A DNA stretch of 57,518 bases from SZUA-217 sp034658975 (GTDB lineage Bacteria > Actinomycetota > Acidimicrobiia > Spongiisociales > ZC4RG35): assembly GCA_034658975.1 (NCBI GenBank), contig JAYEGJ010000125.1:1-57518 (forward strand), in the 5' to 3' direction. Positions within the stretch are counted from its first letter, which is position 1; the number at the start of each line of letters is the position of its first letter. The position numbers were made by a program, and so were the translations under genes. Under the pieces are notes generated by a model that ran no database searches, was not told the DNA's origin, and saw nothing but the letters and a program-made list of their open reading frames with translations. Positions 49,949 to 57,518 of this stretch are shown one piece after another.

Positions 49949-50569
49949 GTGGCCAGAACACTTGATGGAGGGGCAGCATTCAGCGAGGCTTCCGATGGCG
50001 ATATCAGAGGAAGCCTCGACGCACGCGCCTCGCTCAGCGAGGCGCTGGGCATTTCTGCGGATTGGGCCACGGTCACTCAGGTGCACGGAAGTCGTGTTGT
50101 GAGAGCTTCGGCACCCGGTCTGCTCGGTGAAGCCGACGCCATCTGGACGACGGTGCGCGACCTGCCACTGGCCGTTTTCACGGCCGATTGCTACGGAGTG
50201 GTCTTGGCGTCAGCCTCCTCGACGGGGGTGGCCCACGTTGGATGGCGTGGCGCTCGGTCGGGGATTGTCTCTGCGCTTCGCGCCGAGATGAGCAATTACG
50301 GCGAGCCTGTGACCCGGGCAGCCATGGGGCCCGGCATCGCCGGCTGCTGTTTCGAAGTCGGAGAGGACGTCCTCGCCGAGTTTCCCGAAGATGCAGCCAT
50401 GACGACCTGGGGCACGAACTCGGTCGATCTCCCTCGGTTCATCGATCGGGAGTTGGAAGGGCTGGAGGTCTGGGGTGTCTCCGACTGCACACGACACGAC
50501 GAGGGCTGGTTCAGCCACCGAGGTTCGGGGACATTGGAGCGATTGGCGACAGTTGGGTGGCTGACGTGA
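49949..50569 (+). CDS. pgeF: PgeF/YfiH-type peptidoglycan editing factor (laccase-domain protein)
   Basis: A 206-residue purine nucleoside phosphorylase/laccase-like enzyme. Metal ligands are in place: His in QVHGSRVV, Cys in TADCYGVVL and His in AHVGWRGARSGI. In E. coli the homologue removes mis-incorporated serine from UDP-MurNAc-dipeptide; other members degrade nucleosides. The position right after ftsZ and before yggS-sepF is standard in Actinobacteria. Start GTG 49949 lacks a good ribosome site; see the in-frame leader. Confidence 0.87.
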   Translation: MARTLDGGAAFSEASDGDIRGSLDARASLSEALGISADWATVTQVHGSRVVRASAPGLLGEADAIWTTVRDLPLAVFTADCYGVVLASASSTGVAHVGWRGARSGIVSALRAEMSNYGEPVTRAAMGPGIAGCCFEVGEDVLAEFPEDAAMTTWGTNSVDLPRFIDRELEGLEVWGVSDCTRHDEGWFSHRGSGTLERLATVGWLT

Positions 50570-51219
50570 GTTATCACCAAGTCGCCGAGCGTTTGGCCGG
50601 GGCGGCTAGTCGGGCCGGCCGGGATGTTGCCGGCATCACGCTGGTGGCTGTCTCCAAGACCAAGAGCACAGCGGAGATCATGGAGGTCTACGACCAAGGT
50701 CATAGAGACTTTGGCGAGAATCGGGCACAGGAGTTGGTCGAGAAGGTTCCGGAACTCCCGGACGACATCCGCTGGCACTTCGTCGGCTCACTTCAGTCGA
50801 ACAAGGCACGGGTGGTTCGGCCCGTGGCGTACCTGCTTCACTCGATGGACCGGATATCACTTGCCGGCGCGTGGATGAAGGGAATAGGCATGCCGCCGCC
50901 GGTCCTGGTCCAGGTCAACGTCGGAGACGAGCCACAGAAGTCGGGCGTCACTGTTGCTGAGACACCGGAGGTCGTCGGCAAACTGGTTGAGATGGGACTC
51001 GAAGTGGAGGGTTTGATGGCGATTCCTCCAGTTCCTGAGTCGCCCGACGACAGTCGCCGTCACTTCGCCGCCCTCCGAGACTTGAGGGACCGGCTTGTCG
51101 CCGAATACCCGTCTGTGAGGGAGCTTTCCATGGGGATGACCGACGACTTCGAGGTTGCCGTGGAGGAGGGCGCTTCGATCATTCGCGTGGGACGGGCTAT
51201 CTTTGGTCCCCGTAACTGA
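50566..51219 (+). CDS. yggS: PLP homeostasis protein YggS/PLPBP
   Basis: A 217-residue single-domain TIM-barrel PLP-binding protein. PLP lysine in LVAVSKTKS (near 30), FGENRAQELVEK near 49, WHFVGSLQSNKARVV near 67 and the C-terminal SMGMTDDFEVAVEEGASIIRVGRAIFG phosphate site are all present. It keeps free PLP in balance; it commonly precedes sepF. GTG start inside the pgeF stop (GTGA). Confidence 0.93.
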   Translation: MSYHQVAERLAGAASRAGRDVAGITLVAVSKTKSTAEIMEVYDQGHRDFGENRAQELVEKVPELPDDIRWHFVGSLQSNKARVVRPVAYLLHSMDRISLAGAWMKGIGMPPPVLVQVNVGDEPQKSGVTVAETPEVVGKLVEMGLEVEGLMAIPPVPESPDDSRRHFAALRDLRDRLVAEYPSVRELSMGMTDDFEVAVEEGASIIRVGRAIFGPRN

Positions 51220-51234
51220 CCACGGAGTCCCTCC

Positions 51235-51762
51235 ATGTCCTCCCTGTTTTCCAAAGCACTCGTGTATCTAGGTCTGGTCGATGAAGACCAGATCGACGTC
51301 GAAGTGGGCGAGCAGATGGGCGCAGCCGCTCCTGAAGCACCGAACTTCCGTAATGGTGTCGAGTCTGTTCCAGAAGGTCGACGCGTCGAGCCGCCTCCAA
51401 CGTCGCGCGCGGCCACTCGGCCGCAGGGGCGCACCGTTCAACCGACACATTCGGTGGCGGGAGTTCGTCCCGTCGAAGTGCAGTCAGACATCCTCGTCGT
51501 CGAGGAGTTCTCCGATGCAAGGACCCTTGCCGATCGCGTTCGCGATCGCACGCCGGTAGTCCTGGACATGCGTCAGGCCGATCCGGATCTGGTCCGCCGA
51601 GTCGTCGACTTCTCATCAGGCTTGATCTATGCCCTCGACGGTTCTATGAGGCGTGTCGGCGACGGACTGGTGGCGGTGCTCCCACCGCGGGTGACCCTCA
51701 GTCGCGACGAGAAACGACGTCTTTCCTCACTCGGGGCCTATGAACTCGACGACATCGAATAG
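51235..51762 (+). CDS. sepF: Division protein SepF
   Basis: A 175-residue FtsZ membrane anchor. N-terminal amphipathic helix (SSLFSKALVYLGLVDED), a disordered middle (about 25-78, Pro/Arg-rich), and the C-terminal SepF domain (DARTLADRVRDRTPVVLDMRQADPDLVRRVVDFSSGLIYALDGSMRRVG). It takes over the role of FtsA, which Actinobacteria lack. Confidence 0.94.
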   Translation: MSSLFSKALVYLGLVDEDQIDVEVGEQMGAAAPEAPNFRNGVESVPEGRRVEPPPTSRAATRPQGRTVQPTHSVAGVRPVEVQSDILVVEEFSDARTLADRVRDRTPVVLDMRQADPDLVRRVVDFSSGLIYALDGSMRRVGDGLVAVLPPRVTLSRDEKRRLSSLGAYELDDIE

Positions 51763-51765
51763 CCG

Positions 51766-52023
51766 GTGAGCATCCGCGGAGTCATCGGCGCGATAATCGA
51801 TGTCTACTTCTATGCCGTTTTCGCCTGGGTGATTCTCTCCTGGATCCCCACCTCGTCCAGCCACCCCCTCGGCCGGATGCAACTGTTTCTGGACCGAATC
51901 ATCTATCCGGTGATACTGCCGATTCGGCGGGTTGTCCCACCGGTGCGACTCGGTGGCGGAGCGCTCGATCTTTCCCCCATTATCCTGCTGATCGGGCTCC
52001 GTTTGCTGGGTGGCATCTTCTGA
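51766..52023 (+). CDS. YggT family membrane protein
   Basis: An 85-residue protein with two membrane helices (about 8-24 and 64-84) and the family motif SWIPTSSSHPLGRMQLFLDRIIYPVILPIRRVVPP. GTG start 51766, three bases after sepF. Found between sepF and divIVA throughout Actinobacteria; role unknown, possibly in osmotic or division-linked membrane organisation. Confidence 0.87.
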   Translation: MSIRGVIGAIIDVYFYAVFAWVILSWIPTSSSHPLGRMQLFLDRIIYPVILPIRRVVPPVRLGGGALDLSPIILLIGLRLLGGIF

Positions 52024-52079
52024 TTCTTGGAGGGGAGGCGATCGGTTCGTAGTCTGCGATGGACGAAAGGCTTTAGACA

Positions 52080-52754
52080 ATGGCACTCACACCCTCAGAA
52101 GTAGAACAGAAGACCTTCTCGACGGCCCTGCGAGGGTATGACCTTGATGAGGTCGACGATTTCCTCGACGATGTCGTGGCGACCCTCCGCGAGCTATCCG
52201 AGCAGCTCGAACAGGCCAAGGCCGAATCTGCTGCAACTCCGGCCGTCCCTGCTCCGACACCCGCCCCCACAGTCGACGAGAGTGCCGTCGGGCGGGCACT
52301 GATAGCTGCCCAGGCCGCGGCCGACACCATGTTGGAGGATGCGAAGACCGAAGCCGACAAGCTGGTCGAAGACGCCAAGGTCGACGCCGAGTCGTGGTCC
52401 GACGAGCGAGATACCAAGAAGGCCGAGGCCGCTGCCGAGATGAGCGAGTTATCGGAAAGGGTGGCCGCTGTGCGGACGCAGCTTGCTGTGTTGGCCACCG
52501 CGGTGGCCGATCGTCTCGACGAGATGGATGATGCCCTTGGCGGGGTTGGCTCGGACGATTACGCGGCAGATGCCGGGGGTAGCGACGACGAAGCCTCCGA
52601 CGATGACGACGAGGCCTCTGATGAGACTCCGGACGAAGAAGAATCATCCGGCGATGATGACAAGGCCAATGAAGGCGATGGCAGACACGTCCCCGGCGCA
52701 TTTGGAAGAGCGAGCGACGTCACGACCCCCGACCATGAGGACGACCTCGGCTGA
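52080..52754 (+). CDS. divIVA: DivIVA/Wag31-like polar growth protein
   Basis: A 224-residue protein with the DivIVA membrane-binding N-terminus (LTPSEVEQKTFSTALRGYDLDEVDDFLDDV), an Ala/Pro linker, a long coiled coil (about 70-150) and a C-terminal tail of some 60 residues that is strikingly Asp/Glu-rich. It marks negatively curved membranes and directs wall synthesis. The acidic tail is longer than in mycobacterial Wag31. Confidence 0.9.
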   Translation: MALTPSEVEQKTFSTALRGYDLDEVDDFLDDVVATLRELSEQLEQAKAESAATPAVPAPTPAPTVDESAVGRALIAAQAAADTMLEDAKTEADKLVEDAKVDAESWSDERDTKKAEAAAEMSELSERVAAVRTQLAVLATAVADRLDEMDDALGGVGSDDYAADAGGSDDEASDDDDEASDETPDEEESSGDDDKANEGDGRHVPGAFGRASDVTTPDHEDDLG

Positions 52755-52814
52755 GTCTCACACGACCGGAGTGCAACGCGTCGGTCTCAGGCCGACGGAT
52801 TGCACGCGAGAGAC
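52755..52814. terminator. Nested hairpin between convergent divIVA and ileS
   Basis: Outer GTCTC/GAGAC (52755-52759 with 52810-52814), middle GTGCA/TGCAC (52771-52775 with 52801-52805) and inner CGTCGG/CCGACG (52779-52784 with 52792-52797) form one branched stem. It serves both strands, since divIVA and ileS converge here. Confidence 0.7.
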
Positions 52815-52830
52815 CCTAAGAGCCCGCTCT

Positions 52831-55800
52831 CTAGGAGGGCGACACCTCGAGCCACACCTCGGTCCCATCGATGTTGAAGACCGATCCGGCGGCCTCTGAA
52901 GCTTTGATGACTGTTTCGGCGAGGACCTCACCGGCGATGTGATCGCCGAATGCGACGATGGCGGCATCGATGTTGGAGGCTTCCGAGAACCAGGCCAGAT
53001 TGATTCGGTCGCTGACCTGGAGTCCGGACTCCCTGCGGAGATTCTGAACCCGGCTGACGATCTCACGAGCAAGACCCTCTTGAAGCAGTTCCTCCGTGAG
53101 AGTGGTGTCGAGAGCACAGGCGAATTCCGGCCCTGTCTCGACGATCGTTCCTTCGACGGCAGTGCGTTCAATGATCACTTCGTCCAGGCCGATCGTGATG
53201 TCCGCAAGCTCGATGGTTCCTCCGTCAAGCAGGCGTTCAACATCGTCGGACGAGAAGCCGGCTATTTCCTTGGCTGCCTCGCCCATTCCAGATCCGAGAA
53301 CAGGGCCGAGCTTGCGGAAATCGGCCTTGGCGGAGAGGTTGACGAGCGCCCCCTCATCCGCCGAGACTTCGACTTCCCTCACGTTCAACTCGTCCGAGAT
53401 GATGTCGCGGTGCTCATCCACAGCTGCGGCGACGGCATCATCTCGGGTCAGGATGGTGAGCCTGGCGAGAGGTTGTCTCACTCGATGTCCCTCCTTCTTG
53501 CGGAGGTTCCGTCCCAATCGCACCACTTCTCGTACGTGGGCCATCGACGTTTCCAGTTCGGCATCGATCAAGGCGTCGTCGGAAACCGGGAAGTCACGAT
53601 GATGAACGCTGGTCGGCGCCTCGGGATGGTGGCGGGCGACCAGATCCTGATAGACGTGCTCGGTGATGAACGGAAGGACCGGAGCCAGAACTTCCATGAA
53701 TCGGGTCAGGACCTCGTAGAGCGTGGCAAATGCGGCGAGCTTGTCGGCGTCGCCCGTTCCGCTCTCGCCCCTTGATCGCCAGAATCGACGTCTCGACCGA
53801 CGCACGTACCAGTTGGTCAGGTGGTCGATGAAGCCGAGGGTCGGCGGTACGACGTTGTAGAGGTAGTAGCCCTCCATCTGTGTGTTGACGTCTTCGATGA
53901 GGCTCTGGAGCACCGAGAGGATCCAGCGGTCCATCTCGGGCCGGTCCTCCACGGCCGGAGCCGATTGGAGGTCTGCGATGGTGATTCCGTCGGCCTCGGC
54001 ATAGGTCGTGAAGAAGCTGTAGGTGTTCCACATCGGGAGCAGCACCGTTCGCACCACCTCGGCTACGCCTTCCTTGGAGAACCTGAGGGGTTCGGCCCGG
54101 AGGACAGGCGAATTGATCAGGAAGGCCCTGAGAGCATCGGCTCCCAACTCGTCGAAGATCTCTGAGGGGTCGGTGTAGTTCTTGAGGCTCTTCGACATCT
54201 TGCGGCCGTCCTCGGCGAGGATCAGACCGTTGACGACGCAGTTCTGGAACGCAGGAGTGTCGAACAGAGCCGTGGAAAGCACCATGAGGGTGTAGAACCA
54301 GCCTCTCGTCTGGTCGAGCCCTTCTGCGATGAACTGAGCGGGATATGTGGAATCGAAGCGCTCCTTGTTCTCGAATGGATAGTGGAGCTTTCCATAGGGC
54401 ATCGCCCCCGATTCGAACCAACAGTCGAGAACCTCAGGCACCCGCACCATCTCGCCGTCGCACGATGAGCAATCCCATTGGATCTTGTCGATGATGTGGC
54501 TGTGAAGATCAGCGGGACGCTGGCCCGAAAGCGCCTCCAACTCGTCGAGCGACCCGATGGCCGTCTGTTCTGTGCACTCGTCGCATTCCCAGATCGGGAT
54601 ACATGAGCCCCAATAACGATTCCGGCTGATGGCCCAGTCACGGGCTCCTGCCAGCCAATTGCCAAAGCGGCGTTGTCCCACGTGGCTCGGAACCCAGTGG
54701 ACTTGCTCGTTGAGCTCCACCATGCGGTCCTTGAACGATTCGACTGCAACAAACCACGTGGGGATGGCCTTGTAGATGAGAGGGGTGCCAGTCCGATAGC
54801 AGAAGGGGTAGGAGTGGTTGATCCTCGATGACTTCACGAGCTTGCCTGATTCGGAGAGGAGGCGAATCAACTCCTTGTCGGCTTCCTTGATGTTCTGGCC
54901 GGCCACGTCTGGAACCAGGTGAGTGAAGGACCCTTCGGGATCAACGGGGTCGACCATCACACTCAACCCTGCGTTTTGGATGGCGACGAAGTCGGCTTCC
55001 CCATAGGCGGGAGCCATGTGAACCAAGCCGGTGCCCTCCTCAGTGGTCACGTCTTCGGATTCGATGATGCGGAAGGCTCCCCGGTCACGCTCCTCTTCGA
55101 AGTAGCCGAAAGGAGGTTCGTAGCCGGCACCGAGGAGATCGCTTCCCCGAGCGGTGGAAACGATCAGCGGGTCTTCTCCGAAGACAGTCGCTGCCCGCTC
55201 CGTGGCGATCCAGTAGTGGTCTCCGTTGTCAGCGACGCGGGCGTACTCGATGTCGCTCCCGACAGCCACCGCGAGGTTCCCCGGGAGCGTCCACGGCGTT
55301 GTGGTCCAGATCACCAGTCGATCTCCGGTCTCGACGGTCTGGTTGCCTTCCACGATGTCGAGGCGGACCGTGATGGACGGGTCTTCGGTGTCGCGGTAGT
55401 CGAGGTTGGCTTCGAAGTTGGAGAGCGGGGTCGTGGCTCCGTATGAATAGGGGAGGACCTTGAAGTCTTTGTAGATGAGACCCTTGTCCCAAAGCTGCTT
55501 GAAGACCCACCACACAGTCTCCATGAACTCGGGGTCCATGGTTCGGTAGTCGTTCTTGAAGTCGACCCAACGACCGATGCGCTCGGTGAGCACTTCCCAG
55601 GTCTCCGTGTTGGACTGGACCTCCATTCGGCAGGCCTCGTTGAAACGGTCAACCCCGTACTCCGCTATCTCAGTTGGGCCCGAGATCCCCAGACGTTTCT
55701 CCACTTCCATCTCGATGGGGAGGCCATGGGTGTCCCACCCGAAGCGACGCTCGACCCGGTAACCGCGCATTGTCCAGTACCGGGGAACCATGTCCTTGAT

Positions 55801-56007
55801 GACACCCGCCAGCAGGTTTCCGTAGTGGGGGCTGCCGGTTGGGAACGGAGGACCGTCATAGAACACGTACTCGTTGTCCTCCGGCCGACGTCGCACGGAC
55901 TCGGCGAAAGCATCGGTTTTCCGCCAGAACTCGATGACTCCCTGCTCGACGTCCGGAAAGCGAACCGATGGTTCGACCCGCTTGAAAGCCGCGTTCTGTG
56001 GTGTCAC
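52831..56007 (-). CDS. ileS: Isoleucyl-tRNA synthetase, eukaryote-like (type 2)
   Basis: A 1058-residue class I synthetase. The HIGH-box equivalent is PFPTGSPHYGN near residues 54-64, a large CP1 editing domain follows (TTTPWTLPGNLAV), and KMSKS is at about 603-607. The HYGN form of the first motif is typical of the eukaryote-like IleRS2 class; bacterial IleRS1 has HLGH. IleRS2 enzymes are often naturally resistant to mupirocin. Only about 96 bases separate it from the divergent DUF167 gene, with no T-box leader. Confidence 0.92.
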   Translation of the reverse strand: MTPQNAAFKRVEPSVRFPDVEQGVIEFWRKTDAFAESVRRRPEDNEYVFYDGPPFPTGSPHYGNLLAGVIKDMVPRYWTMRGYRVERRFGWDTHGLPIEMEVEKRLGISGPTEIAEYGVDRFNEACRMEVQSNTETWEVLTERIGRWVDFKNDYRTMDPEFMETVWWVFKQLWDKGLIYKDFKVLPYSYGATTPLSNFEANLDYRDTEDPSITVRLDIVEGNQTVETGDRLVIWTTTPWTLPGNLAVAVGSDIEYARVADNGDHYWIATERAATVFGEDPLIVSTARGSDLLGAGYEPPFGYFEEERDRGAFRIIESEDVTTEEGTGLVHMAPAYGEADFVAIQNAGLSVMVDPVDPEGSFTHLVPDVAGQNIKEADKELIRLLSESGKLVKSSRINHSYPFCYRTGTPLIYKAIPTWFVAVESFKDRMVELNEQVHWVPSHVGQRRFGNWLAGARDWAISRNRYWGSCIPIWECDECTEQTAIGSLDELEALSGQRPADLHSHIIDKIQWDCSSCDGEMVRVPEVLDCWFESGAMPYGKLHYPFENKERFDSTYPAQFIAEGLDQTRGWFYTLMVLSTALFDTPAFQNCVVNGLILAEDGRKMSKSLKNYTDPSEIFDELGADALRAFLINSPVLRAEPLRFSKEGVAEVVRTVLLPMWNTYSFFTTYAEADGITIADLQSAPAVEDRPEMDRWILSVLQSLIEDVNTQMEGYYLYNVVPPTLGFIDHLTNWYVRRSRRRFWRSRGESGTGDADKLAAFATLYEVLTRFMEVLAPVLPFITEHVYQDLVARHHPEAPTSVHHRDFPVSDDALIDAELETSMAHVREVVRLGRNLRKKEGHRVRQPLARLTILTRDDAVAAAVDEHRDIISDELNVREVEVSADEGALVNLSAKADFRKLGPVLGSGMGEAAKEIAGFSSDDVERLLDGGTIELADITIGLDEVIIERTAVEGTIVETGPEFACALDTTLTEELLQEGLAREIVSRVQNLRRESGLQVSDRINLAWFSEASNIDAAIVAFGDHIAGEVLAETVIKASEAAGSVFNIDGTEVWLEVSPS

Positions 56008-56103
56008 TTGTTCTCCGCTGGGGCGTGTGATGAGCCGGGAATGGTAGGCGAGCCGTGGGGCTGTTCAGCAGTTGTCTCGAGGTTGTGATCTAGCGTGGCA
56101 TCC

Positions 56104-56394
56104 ATGGCAAACGAGGCCGTGTTCAGGGGGAAGGATGGCGTCCTGGTTCGGGTGTGGACGGTACCCGGGGCGTCGATGACTGCGATCGTCGGCCTCTATG
56201 GCGACAGTGTCAAGATCCGGGTAGCGGCTCCTCCCGAAGGGGGAAAGGCCAACGAGGCGCTGATCAGGCTCCTGGAAGGCGTTACGGGGAGCGAAGTTGC
56301 ACTCATCAGGGGAATGTCGAACCGAAAGAAGCTGTTCCTCGTGACCGGGAATGACGTCGACAGTGTCCGCCGGAAACTCGGATTAAGCGGCTGA
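56104..56394 (+). CDS. DUF167 (YggU) family protein
   Basis: A 96-residue protein with the DUF167 core VWTVPGASMTAIVGLYGDSVKIRVAAPPEGGKANEALIRLL (about 14-54) and SNRKKLFLV near 76. Fold known from the family; function unknown. Start ATG 56104 chosen over an upstream in-frame GTG (56095). Confidence 0.83.
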   Translation: MANEAVFRGKDGVLVRVWTVPGASMTAIVGLYGDSVKIRVAAPPEGGKANEALIRLLEGVTGSEVALIRGMSNRKKLFLVTGNDVDSVRRKLGLSG

Positions 56395-56432
56395 CGTTGG
56401 TAGGGTTCCCGCCGTTTTAGACGAGGAAGGCA

Positions 56433-56807
56433 ATGGCACGAAAACTGGCGAAGTCCACGGTGGCACGGTTCAAGAAGCGCCTCGAAGCAGAGAAGGCACG
56501 GCTCGAGGAGTTGATCGCCGAGTATGAGCGCGGACTCGAGGTCGCCCGGCTCACAGAGAGCTCGTCCGACCGGAGCCCGGACCCGGGCAACGCCGAGGCG
56601 AGCTCGATGAAGCTCGAGTACGCCAAAGAGCTTTCGATCGAGCAGAACACCGCTGATCTGCTCAGCAAGGTCGACCACGCCCTCGATCGGATGGCGGCCG
56701 GCGATTACGGCATTTGCGAGTCATGCGGCACGTCGATTCCGATCGAGCGGCTGGACGTCCTTCCTTACTCGACGCTTTGCGTCGAGTGCGCCGCAAAGGC
56801 CAGTTGA
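56433..56807 (+). CDS. TraR/DksA-type zinc-finger protein
   Basis: A 124-residue protein: basic N-terminal helix, a long helical coiled coil (FKKRLEAEKARLEELIAEYERGLEVAR), then a C4 zinc finger (CESCG ... LCVEC) near the C-terminus. This is the DksA/TraR layout, but the tip of the coiled coil has SSDRSPDPGNAEAS instead of the DxxDxA of E. coli DksA, so a transcription role is probable but not certain. It overlaps lspA by four bases (TTGA). Confidence 0.85.
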   Translation: MARKLAKSTVARFKKRLEAEKARLEELIAEYERGLEVARLTESSSDRSPDPGNAEASSMKLEYAKELSIEQNTADLLSKVDHALDRMAAGDYGICESCGTSIPIERLDVLPYSTLCVECAAKAS

Positions 56808-57259
56808 TCCGCAGATACCTGATCGCTCTCGGCATTGCCGGAGTGGTTGTGGTCACCGATCTGGTGACCAAGCGCTTCGCATCTCTCAACTTCGCCGACG
56901 AGATTGTGGATGTGATCCCCGGATTCCTCTCGTTCACATACCACGAGAATCCTGGGGCCGCCTTTTCTCTGTTCCAAAATGCCGGCCCGGTGATGGGCGT
57001 GGCGGCGATTGCAGTGACTGCCTTCGTCTTGTGGACCCTTCGCACGGAGCGACCCACCTTGGAGGTGGCCGCTCTCGGATTCGTCATGGGAGGGGCAGTC
57101 GGCAACCTCGCAGACCGCATCTTCAGAGGAGAGGGGTTTCTGGACGGGAAGGTCATCGATTGGGTGAATCTGTGGTTCATCCCGACGTTCAACGTCGCCG
57201 ACGCCTCGGTCACGACCGCCGTGGTCCTGCTACTGATACACGCGTGGCGAACCGAGTAA
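56804..57259 (+). CDS. lspA: Lipoprotein signal peptidase LspA
   Basis: A 151-residue membrane aspartyl protease with four helices. Catalytic aspartates are in GNLADRI and FNVADASV; NPGAAFS near 47 is conserved. Start TTG 56804 inside the previous stop (TTGA); a reading from 56714 would overlap the zinc-finger gene by 90 bases and adds no helix. It processes lipoproteins such as the TlpA-like and OpuC-type proteins found in this window. Confidence 0.92.
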   Translation: MIRRYLIALGIAGVVVVTDLVTKRFASLNFADEIVDVIPGFLSFTYHENPGAAFSLFQNAGPVMGVAAIAVTAFVLWTLRTERPTLEVAALGFVMGGAVGNLADRIFRGEGFLDGKVIDWVNLWFIPTFNVADASVTTAVVLLLIHAWRTE

Positions 57260-57518
57260 CCCACCGAGTACCCGCCGAACTCGACGGAGAGCGGGTCGAC
57301 AAGGCGATTGCCGTCATTCTTGGTCTCAGCAGAACGCAAGCCCGGGGATTGATCGACGAGGGCGTCACGCTCGACGGGACGGAGGTTCGAGCGAGCGATC
57401 GGGTCGCCGCCGGCTCACTCCTCGTGTCCCCTGAACCTCGAGAGGCCGTTGCTTTGCGGCCCGAGGAGGTTGGCTTCGACGTTCTTTACGAGGATGACTC
57501 ACTCATCGTCGTCGACAA
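57244..57518 (+). CDS. RluD-type 23S rRNA pseudouridine synthase, N-terminal part (runs off window)
   Basis: About 91 residues visible. The S4 RNA-binding domain is clear: VPAELDGERVDKAIAVILGLSRTQARGLIDEG, then TLDGTEVRASDRVAAGSLL, followed by the start of the catalytic domain (DVLYEDDSLIVVD). The aspartate-containing HRLD motif lies beyond the window end. GTG start 57244 overlaps lspA by 16 bases. lspA followed by rluD is a common bacterial pair. Confidence 0.85.
   Translation, partial: MANRVTHRVPAELDGERVDKAIAVILGLSRTQARGLIDEGVTLDGTEVRASDRVAAGSLLVSPEPREAVALRPEEVGFDVLYEDDSLIVVD

Noticed and set aside
56008..56103. T-box leader for ileS
   Set aside because: The gap is under 100 bases and shared with a divergent gene; no T-box core sequence is seen.
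1..57518. tRNA, rRNA, insertion sequences, integrase or prophage genes
   Set aside because: No cloverleaf, rRNA motif, transposase or phage gene was found on reading both strands.

Overview
The window is a GC-rich (about 60% by eye) stretch of an actinobacterial chromosome, most likely from a metagenomic or draft scaffold. Actinobacterial marks are a division/cell-wall cluster with mraZ at its head, no ftsA, and a sepF-yggT-divIVA tail; a DUF3040 protein; a perfect mycobacterial-type LexA box; an MoxR/DUF58/transglutaminase operon; and heavy use of GTG/TTG starts that overlap the previous stop codon. An Acidimicrobiia-like lineage is my best guess, but this is inference. Two assembly defects are visible: the first ~130 bases are AT-rich and belong to something else, and the 100-N gap is flanked by the same 127 bases on both sides, so it is a false gap.

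Region by region. 1-6,160 (minus strand): a System I cytochrome c maturation operon read as ccmA-B-C-D-E-F (ccmF cut by the chimeric end), preceded by a TlpA-like lipoprotein thioredoxin, an Lgt-like membrane protein and, at the promoter end, a DEDDh exonuclease/GIY-YIG nuclease fusion whose promoter carries the LexA box. 6,221-10,285: TrmH-like RNA methyltransferase, DUF2007 protein, nitroreductase (split by the false gap), a stress-protein-like gene and an alpha/beta hydrolase. 10,319-13,766: a complete glycine betaine/choline-type ABC importer. 13,814-16,431: two tandem CNNM/CorC membrane proteins. 16,568-20,181: small proteins, a metallophosphoesterase, an SRPBCC protein and an ArsA-type ATPase operon. 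20,353-25,662: AlaC-like aminotransferase, threonine aldolase, and fabD-fabH-fabG-acpP. 25,696-29,624: two membrane proteins, histidine phosphatase, DNA polymerase IV, DUF3040, MerR regulator. 29,625-34,080 (minus): transglutaminase, DUF58, MoxR. 34,197-35,605: two unknown proteins and an HNH endonuclease.

35,731-52,754 is the division and cell-wall cluster: mraZ, rsmH, ftsL, ftsI, murE, mraY, murD, ftsW, murG, murC, murB, ftsQ, ftsZ, pgeF, yggS, sepF, yggT, divIVA. murF is missing from its normal place between murE and mraY. Most junctions from rsmH to ftsQ are 4-base stop/start overlaps, so the block should be translated as coupled genes. Regulation is unusually legible: the mraZ promoter contains the canonical three-repeat MraZ operator, and a 17/17 inverted repeat in the mraZ-rsmH gap would pair with the rsmH Shine-Dalgarno and start codon. 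The window ends with ileS (minus strand, eukaryote-like class), a DUF167 gene, a DksA/TraR-type zinc protein, lspA and the start of an rluD-type pseudouridine synthase.

The observations I rate highest are the two 53-base palindromic elements at 7,029 and 13,774, which share ends and architecture and differ by compensating base-pair changes; the hairpin over the rsmH start; the LexA-controlled nuclease fusion; and the missing murF.
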